Shown piece after piece: positions 1-6,857 of a stretch of DNA of 33,967 bases. Made by a program: the position numbers and the translations under genes. The DNA is taken from NCBI GenBank assembly GCA_025928955.1, contig JAICNA010000005.1:1-33967 (forward strand), given 5' to 3'. The notes under the pieces were generated by a model. It was not told the origin of the DNA and made no database searches. It saw only the letters and a list, made by a program, of their open reading frames with translations. The stretch comes from Gemmatimonadales bacterium. Lineage in GTDB: Bacteria > Gemmatimonadota > Gemmatimonadetes > Gemmatimonadales > GWC2-71-9. Positions within the stretch are counted from its first letter, which is position 1. Each line of letters begins with the position of its first letter.

Positions 1-2340
1 CCCTATGTCGAAGGGGAGACGCTGCGGGAGCGCCTGAACCGCGACAAGCAGCTCCCGATCGCGGATGCCGTGAGGCTCTCGGGGGAGATCGCGAGTGCGC
101 TCGATTACGCACACCGGCACGGCATCATCCATCGCGACATCAAGCCCGAGAACATCCTCCTCCACGACGACCAGGCCCTCGTCGCCGACTTCGGCATCGC
201 GCTCGCCGTCTCGAGCGCCGGCGGCACGCGTATCACCGAAACCGGCATCTCGCTCGGCACGCCGAGCTACATGTCGCCGGAACAGGCCCTGGGGGAGCGG
301 GACATCAGCGCCCGGGCCGACGTCTACGCGCTCGGCGTCGTCACGTATGAGATGCTGCTCGGGGAGGCGCCGTTCACGGGGCCCACCGCACAGGCGGTCG
401 TCGCCAAGGCGATGAGCGAGGACCCGCGCCCACCGACAGCGCTGCGGCGCAACATCCCGCCGCACGTCGAGAGCGCCATCCTCACCGCCCTCGAGAAGCT
501 CCCCGCCGATCGGTTCTCGACGGCCGCGGCCTTCGCGCACCAGCTGCTCACGCCGATCGGTGCACTGCCGCCGGGACCGCGAGCCCCCGCGCGGCCACAC
601 CTGCCGATCTGGGTCCCCGTCGGAGCCTTTCTGGCCGGCGTGGCACTCGCCGCCGCGCTGTTTGGCCTCCGCGGGCGCGACGATCTTCCCGCCTTCGGCC
701 AGGTGACGCGCCTCTCGTGGCAGCCGGGTCTCGAGCTGCAACCCGCGATCTCTCCCGACGGCCGGTTCGTCGCGTACGGTGCGGGGAGCGCGACCAACAC
801 GCGGATCTTCGTGCGGCAGATCTCGGGCGGCCGGGTGGTGCCGCTCACGACCGACTCCACGGCGGTGCAGTCGGCGCCGACCTGGTCGCCGGACGGGACG
901 CGGATCCTCTACCTGGCGGGCGGAGCGGTCTTCAGTGCCCCATCGGCGGGCGGCCCGGCCCGGCAGGAGGTGCGCGGGCGGCCGAACAATCCGATCACTT
1001 CGGCGGAATGGGCGCCGGACGGCCGCACGATCGCGTTCGCCGCCGGCGATTCGCTCTTCCTCCAGGTAGCCGGTGACACGGCGCGGTTCCTCGCGACGGT
1101 GCGCAGCGCGAATGGCTGCCGCTGGTCCCCCGATGCGCGGTCGATTGCCTGCGCGTCGGGGAACGCCTCCTACGCCACCATCGGGCCGATGTACGGGAAT
1201 CTCGCGGCGAGCGCGATCGTACAGGTGTCGACGTCGAACGGCACGCTGCGGTACCTCACGGACAGCACGACGCTCAACCAGACGCCGGTCTGGTCACCCG
1301 ACGGAGATCGCGTGTACTTCGTCTCGAGTCGGCACGGGCCGCTCGACATCTATGCCGTCCGGGCCGGGCGCACCGCGGAGGAACCGGTGCGCCTCACCAC
1401 CGGGCTCGGCGCGCAGTCGATCTCGCTCTCGGCCGACGGCCGGCGCTTCGGCTACTCGATTCTCCGCGACATCGGGAATATCTGGTCGCTGCGCCTGAGC
1501 GAGCTCCGGCTGGGCCTCTCCCGCGCGGAGCCGCTGACGCGAGGCACGCAGCCGATCGACGCCTTCTCCGTGTCGCCCGACGGCCGATGGATTCTCTACT
1601 CCGCGGATCTCGCGGGAAACGGCGACATCTACCGCATTCCCTCGGGTGGCGGCGAAGTGGAGCGGTTGACGACCGACCCGAGCGGAGATTTTTCCCCGCA
1701 CATGTCGCCGGGACCGCGGGAGGAAATCGCGTTCCAGTCGTGGCGCCGGGGGACGCGCGACCTCTTCGTGATGCCGCTCGACGGCGGACCGACGGAGGCG
1801 GTGGCGACGTCGGCGCGCCAGGAGATCATGCCGCGGTGGTCGCCGGATGGGAGGAGCATCGCGCACGCGTACTTCGACGCGGTGGGCGGGATCGGGATCA
1901 TCCGGCGCTCGCAAGACGGGGCGTGGCAGCCGCCGGTGAGCCGGCACGGGCAGGGGCAGTGGCCGTCATGGTCACCCGATGGGCGCCTGCTCGCATTCTC
2001 GACGTCACTGACCGGCGGATCGCTCTTCGTGATCCCGGTCGATTCGGGGCCCGCCCGCATGCTGATCGACGCCGCGGCGCCCGGCATGCCACGCGTGCTG
2101 CAGCCCTTCTTCATGCCCGACGGCCGCGAGATCCGTTTCATGGGCCACGACGCCCGCGGCGTCGCCTCCATCTGGAGCATCCCCGTCGCCGGCGGCACCC
2201 CGAGCCGGCTCGTCACGTTCGACGACCCGTCGCACCCGGTCTATCGCCCCTACTGGGCCCTCGGGCCCGACCGGATCTATTTCATCGTCCAGGAGCAGCA
2301 GAGCGAGGCGTGGGTGATGGAGGCGGTGGACGGGCGCTGA
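1..2340 (+). CDS. Ser/Thr protein kinase with PD40 beta-propeller sensor (5' end outside window)
   Basis: The reading frame is open from base 1, so the N-lobe with the glycine loop and the ATP lysine lies upstream. The visible part begins in the hinge/C-lobe. It has the catalytic loop HRDIKPEN (about 130-153), the DFG segment (about 190) and an SPEQ activation-segment end. Residues encoded near 600-665 form one hydrophobic membrane span. The remaining ~550 residues are a chain of WSPDG/SPDGR repeats (about nine), typical of PD40/TolB-like propellers, presumably outside the membrane as sensor or scaffold. This kinase-TM-propeller plan is common in Gemmatimonadota and Acidobacteriota. The first in-window start codon (GTG at 70) is inside the kinase domain and is not the real start. 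The gene converges on the ABC permease with a 21-bp gap. The propeller ligand and kinase substrates cannot be told from sequence. Confidence 0.93.
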   Translation, partial: PYVEGETLRERLNRDKQLPIADAVRLSGEIASALDYAHRHGIIHRDIKPENILLHDDQALVADFGIALAVSSAGGTRITETGISLGTPSYMSPEQALGERDISARADVYALGVVTYEMLLGEAPFTGPTAQAVVAKAMSEDPRPPTALRRNIPPHVESAILTALEKLPADRFSTAAAFAHQLLTPIGALPPGPRAPARPHLPIWVPVGAFLAGVALAAALFGLRGRDDLPAFGQVTRLSWQPGLELQPAISPDGRFVAYGAGSATNTRIFVRQISGGRVVPLTTDSTAVQSAPTWSPDGTRILYLAGGAVFSAPSAGGPARQEVRGRPNNPITSAEWAPDGRTIAFAAGDSLFLQVAGDTARFLATVRSANGCRWSPDARSIACASGNASYATIGPMYGNLAASAIVQVSTSNGTLRYLTDSTTLNQTPVWSPDGDRVYFVSSRHGPLDIYAVRAGRTAEEPVRLTTGLGAQSISLSADGRRFGYSILRDIGNIWSLRLSELRLGLSRAEPLTRGTQPIDAFSVSPDGRWILYSADLAGNGDIYRIPSGGGEVERLTTDPSGDFSPHMSPGPREEIAFQSWRRGTRDLFVMPLDGGPTEAVATSARQEIMPRWSPDGRSIAHAYFDAVGGIGIIRRSQDGAWQPPVSRHGQGQWPSWSPDGRLLAFSTSLTGGSLFVIPVDSGPARMLIDAAAPGMPRVLQPFFMPDGREIRFMGHDARGVASIWSIPVAGGTPSRLVTFDDPSHPVYRPYWALGPDRIYFIVQEQQSEAWVMEAVDGR

Positions 2341-2361
2341 CCGTCTGGCGCCTCCGCCCCC

Positions 2362-3408
2362 TCACCTCCACCTGAACACCCGGAGCGCGACGACGAACGG
2401 CACCACGAGCCAGGCGAGCAGCAGCGCGAGCTCGCCTGTCACCGACGCCAGCGGCGCGCCGCGCAGCATCACCGCACGCAGCGCATCCACCGTTGCGGTG
2501 AGGGGCAACGCCTGGACGAACGGCTGCACGGCTTGCGGGAAATTCGCGGCCGAGAAGAACACGCCCGAAAAGATCCACATTGGAAGCATGACGAGGTTCG
2601 CGAGCCCTGAGACCGCCTCCACGGTGCGCGCGCGGGAAGAGACGAGGAGCCCGAGTGCGCTGAAGGTGAGGGCCGCCACGAGGCAGACGGCTGCGAGCGT
2701 CCAGAGCGAGCCGCGGAGCGGCACGTCGAAGACGAGCACGCCGAAGCCGAGCAGCGCGCCGACCTCGAGCACGAGGAAGAACAGCCGCGAGAGCAGGAAC
2801 GACATCAGGTACTGCGTGCGCGACATCGGGGTGGCGACGAGGCGCTTGAGCAGCTTCTGCTTCCGCGCGGTGACCACCGCGAACCCGATCGACCAGATCC
2901 CGCTCCCCATGAGGTTGAGGCCGAGGAGTCCGGGAATGAAGAAGTCGATGTAGCGGGATCCGCGCTCGCTGATCGTGGTCTCGCGGATGGCGAGCGGGTC
3001 GCGGCGTCCCGCGCCGCGCTGGATCGCGTCGTCGGCGAGCTGCCGTGCCGCGCGTGCGTCGGGTCGCGACGGGTCGAAGCGGTACTCGACCTCACCGTTC
3101 GCCGCCGCGACGACGAGGGCGACGTCTGCATTCCGGAGTGCGCGGGCGCCTGCGCTGTCGTCCGCGAGCCGTTCGACGGCGAGGCCGGCCGAGGAGTCCA
3201 GCGAGGCGGCGAGCGCCGCCGGCGCGGGCTGGAGCACGCCGATCCGGATGGACTCCGGCGCCCGGTTGCGGAAGGCGATGCCGAGCCCCAGGGCGAGGAG
3301 CAGCGGAAAGCCGAAGACCCAGAACATCGCCTCCGGCTCGCGCACGAACTCGCGGAGGCGAACGAGGGTGAGCTCGATGATTGCCGGCCGCACGCCATCC
3401 CCCTCCAT
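2362..3408 (-). CDS. ABC-2 type transporter permease
   Basis: This is a 348-residue membrane subunit of an ABC exporter. One hydrophobic helix near residues 27-45 is followed by a ~120-residue polar, presumably extracytoplasmic region. A C-terminal block of about five membrane helices follows (from IDFFIPGLLGLNLMGSG onward), with the RLVATPMSR segment typical of ABC-2 permeases between the first two. This is the usual ABC2_membrane_3-like layout for drug, lipid or polysaccharide export. It lies directly downstream of its ATPase on the same strand. An ATG at 3423 would overlap the ATPase stop by 8 bases and an ATG at 3408 leaves a 7-base gap; I chose 3408 but both are possible. The open frame continues upstream inside the ATPase gene, where it codes low-complexity Ser/Arg sequence and is not coding. 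The substrate is unknown. Confidence 0.9.
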   Translation of the reverse strand: MEGDGVRPAIIELTLVRLREFVREPEAMFWVFGFPLLLALGLGIAFRNRAPESIRIGVLQPAPAALAASLDSSAGLAVERLADDSAGARALRNADVALVVAAANGEVEYRFDPSRPDARAARQLADDAIQRGAGRRDPLAIRETTISERGSRYIDFFIPGLLGLNLMGSGIWSIGFAVVTARKQKLLKRLVATPMSRTQYLMSFLLSRLFFLVLEVGALLGFGVLVFDVPLRGSLWTLAAVCLVAALTFSALGLLVSSRARTVEAVSGLANLVMLPMWIFSGVFFSAANFPQAVQPFVQALPLTATVDALRAVMLRGAPLASVTGELALLLAWLVVPFVVALRVFRWR

Positions 3409-3415
3409 CCGGGGC

Positions 3416-4381
3416 TCAGGCATCGCGCAGGGCCCGGCCGGTGAGGGAGACGAAGACGTCCTCGAGGGTCGGGAGGTGGGTGCGGAGCTCCGCGAGCGGG
3501 AGAGCGCGCCGCTCGAGCTCGGCCAGCAGCGCCGGGATCGCCTCGTGCGTCGCGGTGACCGGGAGCTCCCACCCGCCGTCGGTCGCGCGCGCCGGCTGCG
3601 TGGCGCCCGCGGCGCCGGCGATTGCGGCGAGCGCATCGGCGGTGATCCGGGGAACCGCGTCCTCCGCCACCGAAAAGAAGACGATCTGGTCGGCGCCCAG
3701 CCCGGCGACGAGGCGGCGTGGCGTGTCGAGCGCCATCACCCGGCCGTGGTCCACGATCGCCACGCGATCGCAGAGCCGCTCCGCCTCTTCCATGTAGTGC
3801 GTCGTGAGCACGATGGTGCGCCCGGTCGCCTTGAGCTGCTCGACGAGGTCCCAAACCTGGCGGCGGGCCTGAGGATCGAGCCCCGTCGTCGGCTCGTCGA
3901 GAAAGACGAGATCGGGATCGCCGACGAGCGCGCAGCCAAGCGCGAGGCGCTGTTTCTGGCCGCCGGAGAGCGCACTGACGCGGGCGCGGCGCTTTTCCTC
4001 GAGGCGCACCAGCGCGATCACGTCGTCCACGGCGCGACCCCGCGCATAGAAGCTGCGAAAGAGGCGCAGCGTTTCGAGCACGGTCAGCTTCTCCGCGAGC
4101 TGCGTCTCCTGCAGCTGGATGCCCAGTCGCTCGCGGAGATCCCGGCCGCTTTCCGCCCAGGTGCGGCCGAGCACGATCACCTCGCCTGCGTCCGGCTCGG
4201 TGAGGCCTTCGCAGATCTCGATGGTCGTCGTCTTTCCGGCGCCGTTCGGACCGAGCAGCCCGAAGCATTCGCCGGGTCGGACGTCGAGGTCGAGGCCGTC
4301 CACGGCCACGACGTCGTCGTACCGCTTGCGAAGGCCGCGGACGAGCAGGGCCGAGGAGCCGTCGGGCGCGGAGGCGGTCAT
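3416..4381 (-). CDS. ABC transporter ATP-binding protein
   Basis: This is a 321-residue cytoplasmic ATPase that powers the adjacent ABC-2 permease. All nucleotide-binding motifs are present: Walker A GPNGAGKT (44-51), Q-loop around Q91, signature LSGGQ (138-142), Walker B with D162-E163 and the switch histidine in the TTHYMEEA segment. The ~100-residue tail is typical of the CcmA/DrrA/NatA-like group that pairs with ABC-2 permeases. An in-frame GTG exists 15 bases upstream (4396), but the ATG at 4381 gives the normal start just before the domain. A TATTTT-like -10 lies only five bases upstream of this ATG on the minus strand, so the mRNA may have little or no leader. The gene diverges from the PP2C phosphatase across 107 bp. 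The substrate cannot be told from sequence. Confidence 0.93.
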   Translation of the reverse strand: MTASAPDGSSALLVRGLRKRYDDVVAVDGLDLDVRPGECFGLLGPNGAGKTTTIEICEGLTEPDAGEVIVLGRTWAESGRDLRERLGIQLQETQLAEKLTVLETLRLFRSFYARGRAVDDVIALVRLEEKRRARVSALSGGQKQRLALGCALVGDPDLVFLDEPTTGLDPQARRQVWDLVEQLKATGRTIVLTTHYMEEAERLCDRVAIVDHGRVMALDTPRRLVAGLGADQIVFFSVAEDAVPRITADALAAIAGAAGATQPARATDGGWELPVTATHEAIPALLAELERRALPLAELRTHLPTLEDVFVSLTGRALRDA

Positions 4382-4423
4382 CCCCGAAAATACCACCCCC
4401 TCGCCGGACGCCGATTCCGCGGG

Positions 4424-4455
4424 TATGATCCATCAGCAGCCCGGGCCCGGGCTGC
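4424..4455 (+). promoter_or_regulatory. Putative -10 box and 20-bp palindrome at the 5' end of the PP2C transcript
   Basis: TATGAT at 4424-4429 is a good -10; the best -35 at 17-bp spacing (TCGCCG) is weak. A perfect 20-bp palindrome, GCAGCCCGGGCCCGGGCTGC, occupies 4436-4455, starting where transcription would be expected to begin. It could be a repressor site or a 5' stem protecting the mRNA. The spacing to the ATG at 4489 leaves a ~50-base leader. Role inferred. Confidence 0.4.
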
Positions 4456-4488
4456 CGTTGCGCCTCGCCCACGGGCATCGAGGTCCCC

Positions 4489-5427
4489 ATGACACCGATC
4501 CGAGCGATCACCGCCGCACCTCCCGCCAACTGGCGCCGCCCGCGCGATTCCGAGCTGGATCTCTTCGGCCTCACGCATCCGGGAAACGTCCGGAAGGAAA
4601 ACCAGGACCACTTCATGCTCTGTACGGTCCACCCGCAGGTGGTGGTGCACGGCACGAGCCTCCCGGACGTGGATGATCTGCCGCTCCGCGGCGAGCGCCT
4701 CGCGACGTACATGCTGGTGGCCGACGGCGTGGGCAGCGGTACCGGCGGGGGAGACGCGAGCCGGGTGGCGCTCGCGACCATCACGCAGTACGTCGCCTCG
4801 TCGCTGCGGTCGTACCACGCTGCGGGCTCGGCGAGTGACGGCGAGTTCTACGAAGCGCTGACCACCGCGGCCCTCGAGGCGCACGAGGCGGTTCGCGCCG
4901 AGGGCGCGGCACAGCCCGACGCCAAGATGGCGACGACGCTCACGCTCGCGGTGGCGGTCTTTCCGTGGATGTACGTGACGCAGGTGGGGGACAGCCGCTG
5001 CTACCGCTACTGGGACGGCGAGCTCACGCAGATGACGCGGGACCAGACGATCGCCCAGGGCCTCGTGGACCAGGGCATCCTGCCGGCCGACCGGATGGCG
5101 AAGTCGCCGTTCAGCCACGTCCTGTCGAGTGCCATCGGCGGCGGCGAAGCGACGCCGGTCGTGACGCGCATCGACATCCCTCGCGGCTGCGTGATCTTCC
5201 TCTGCACCGACGGCCTCACGAAGCACGTCACCAACGAGGAGATCGCGGCCGAGATCAAGGCGATGACCTCGTCGGAGCAGTTGTGCCAGACGCTCCTGCG
5301 GATGGCGCTCGACCGCGGCGGGTCCGACAACATCACCATCATCTCCGCACGGGCACCGCTGCCGGCGGACGTCGTCGCCGATACGCGGACCGGGGAGCGG
5401 CCGGCGGTCAAGCCGGACGCCGCCTGA
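4489..5427 (+). CDS. PP2C-family Ser/Thr protein phosphatase
   Basis: This is a 312-residue soluble metal-dependent phosphatase that should remove phosphate from Ser/Thr residues, making it the natural counterpart of the two kinases nearby. PP2C motifs occur in order: the RKENQD motif with metal-binding D40, VADGVGSG (D79-G80), VGDSR (167-170), CTDGL with D241, and SDNITII with D280-N281. All expected metal-coordinating aspartates are present, so it should be active. The N-terminal ~20 residues and the last ~20 are flexible and proline/alanine-rich. No membrane segment is seen. The ATG at 4489 is the only good start before the domain. It ends 3 bp from the convergent MFS gene. Whether it acts on the flanking kinases is inference from position. 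Confidence 0.93.
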   Translation: MTPIRAITAAPPANWRRPRDSELDLFGLTHPGNVRKENQDHFMLCTVHPQVVVHGTSLPDVDDLPLRGERLATYMLVADGVGSGTGGGDASRVALATITQYVASSLRSYHAAGSASDGEFYEALTTAALEAHEAVRAEGAAQPDAKMATTLTLAVAVFPWMYVTQVGDSRCYRYWDGELTQMTRDQTIAQGLVDQGILPADRMAKSPFSHVLSSAIGGGEATPVVTRIDIPRGCVIFLCTDGLTKHVTNEEIAAEIKAMTSSEQLCQTLLRMALDRGGSDNITIISARAPLPADVVADTRTGERPAVKPDAA

Positions 5428-5430
5428 GCC

Positions 5431-6702
5431 TCAGGGCTGCGTTCGCCGCTCCGCCGAAACGGCGACGGGGATCTCGGCCGTGATATCCGCCGCGGCGATC
5501 GTCGGCTCCGGCGCCGGCGTGCCGGCAGACGGGCGGAGATAGCCGGCCAGCGCACGAGTGAGCGGCAGCGTCGCCAGCACGAGCGCGGCCGCGATCAGGT
5601 AGGGAACACCGACGCCCAGCAGGTCCATGAGCGCGCCGGCCGCAATCGGAAAGACCACCCGGGATACCCCGCCGAACGTGTGCTGAACCCCCATGTAGAG
5701 GCCCCGCTCCGACGCCGGGACGACGCGTGACAGGAGGCCCGTCACGCACGGGAAGAGAAACGCCGTGCCGAGCGGCATCAGGGTAAAGCCCGCCGCGAGC
5801 AGCGGCCAGTCGTGCGCCAGCCCGGTGGCCGCGAGTCCAGCCGCGAGAATCACGATCCCGAGCGCCGACAGACGCGCCTCGCCGAGACGATCCACCATCG
5901 GCCCCAGGAGCAGCGTCCGCACCACCACGCCCATCCCGCCCAGGTACATGACGAAATACCCGACGTTCCGGGCGGAGACGGCGAGGCGCTCGGAGAGCAG
6001 CAGCGGCACGATCTGGATCGTGCCGTAGAATGCCCCGATACCGATCGCGTAGATCCAGATGAGCCGGGCAGCGGGATCGTTCCAGTGGAACGCCACGCGC
6101 GTGATGGCGGCGCGGCTCGACGGCCTCGGGTGAGACCCTGCGTCGCCGGCACGCTCGAGATGTGATTCGCCGAGGTACCGCCAGGCGAACAGCGCCACGA
6201 GGAGTGACAGCGCGGCGGCGCCTAGACCCGGCGCCGTGCGTCCGCCGAGCGCGATCATTGCCGAGCCGAACGCGGGGCCCGCCACCGCGCCGAGGCTCGT
6301 GACGGCGGAGAGCCAGCCGAGGCTCCGGGTGCGCTGCTCGGGAGCGCTGGTGTCGGCGACATAGGCCTGCACGACACCGATCGTTCCCCCACCCGCTCCC
6401 TGCACGAGCCGGGACACGAGCAGCACCGGCACCGACGCCGCGAGCGCGAAGATCCCGTAGGCAAAGGCGGATACGAGGAGCCCTGCGAGAATGGCGGGGC
6501 GCCGGCCGTACCGGTCCGAGAAGCTTCCCCACGCCGGCGCCACCGCGAGCTGCGCGATCGAAAACGCCGAAATGAGAACGCCGACCGCCGTCGCACTCGC
6601 CCCGAACGCGGTGGCATAGAAGGGCAGGAGGGGCACGATCATCGTGAGCCCCACCATGTCCACGAATGCGGTGACGTAGAGGACGGGGAGCTTGCCGCGC
6701 AT
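5431..6702 (-). CDS. MFS transporter, DHA1/TetA-like drug-efflux type
   Basis: This is a 423-residue, 12-helix major facilitator protein, probably a proton-driven exporter of small lipophilic compounds. MFS motif A appears after TM2 as GSFSDRYGRRP, and a motif-C-like segment (GAVAGPAFGS) sits in the fifth helix, which supports antiport of the TetA/DHA1 class. A charged cytoplasmic linker rich in Arg/Ser (about residues 170-190) separates the two six-helix halves. The ATG at 6702 begins MRGKLPVLYVTAF. The frame continues 93 bases upstream, but that part reads through an inverted repeat and is not coding. A CATACT box ends six bases before the ATG on this strand, so the transcript may be leaderless. 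The substrate is not identifiable. Confidence 0.9.
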   Translation of the reverse strand: MRGKLPVLYVTAFVDMVGLTMIVPLLPFYATAFGASATAVGVLISAFSIAQLAVAPAWGSFSDRYGRRPAILAGLLVSAFAYGIFALAASVPVLLVSRLVQGAGGGTIGVVQAYVADTSAPEQRTRSLGWLSAVTSLGAVAGPAFGSAMIALGGRTAPGLGAAALSLLVALFAWRYLGESHLERAGDAGSHPRPSSRAAITRVAFHWNDPAARLIWIYAIGIGAFYGTIQIVPLLLSERLAVSARNVGYFVMYLGGMGVVVRTLLLGPMVDRLGEARLSALGIVILAAGLAATGLAHDWPLLAAGFTLMPLGTAFLFPCVTGLLSRVVPASERGLYMGVQHTFGGVSRVVFPIAAGALMDLLGVGVPYLIAAALVLATLPLTRALAGYLRPSAGTPAPEPTIAAADITAEIPVAVSAERRTQP

Positions 6703-6721
6703 GGGGGTAGTATGGGGGAAA

Positions 6722-6812
6722 GGACGGAAAGATGGAACGATGGAAGGGTGGAAGTACGGCAATTCGTGCACGCTTCCACCCTTCCACCTTTCCATCGTTC
6801 CATCATTCCGTC
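6722..6812. repeat. Inverted pair of 8-bp-period repeats (GRYGGAAN / NTTCCRYC)
   Basis: The left arm (about 6722-6754) reads as degenerate octamers such as GATGGAAC, GATGGAAG, GGTGGAAG. The right arm (about 6771-6812) is the reverse complement in kind, with octamers CTTCCACC, CTTCCACC, TTTCCATC, GTTCCATC, ATTCCGTC. An 18-base loop separates them. The two arms are so similar that frames starting in either direction begin with the same residues (MERWKGGS). The same octamer recurs at 9545-9596. It lies between the divergent MFS and kinase genes. Confidence 0.75.
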
Positions 6813-6828
6813 ATCACACCGTCCACGC

Positions 6829-6834
6829 TAGATT
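6829..6834 (+). promoter_or_regulatory. Putative -10 box for the second kinase gene
   Basis: TAGATT at 6829-6834 matches the -10 consensus at four or five positions and would place transcription start near 6841, 17 bases before the TTG start. The -35 (TTCCGT at 17-bp spacing) is weak and falls in the last repeat octamer. Support is sequence match only. Confidence 0.35.
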
Positions 6835-6857
6835 CGACCATCCACCCCGGAGCCCCA

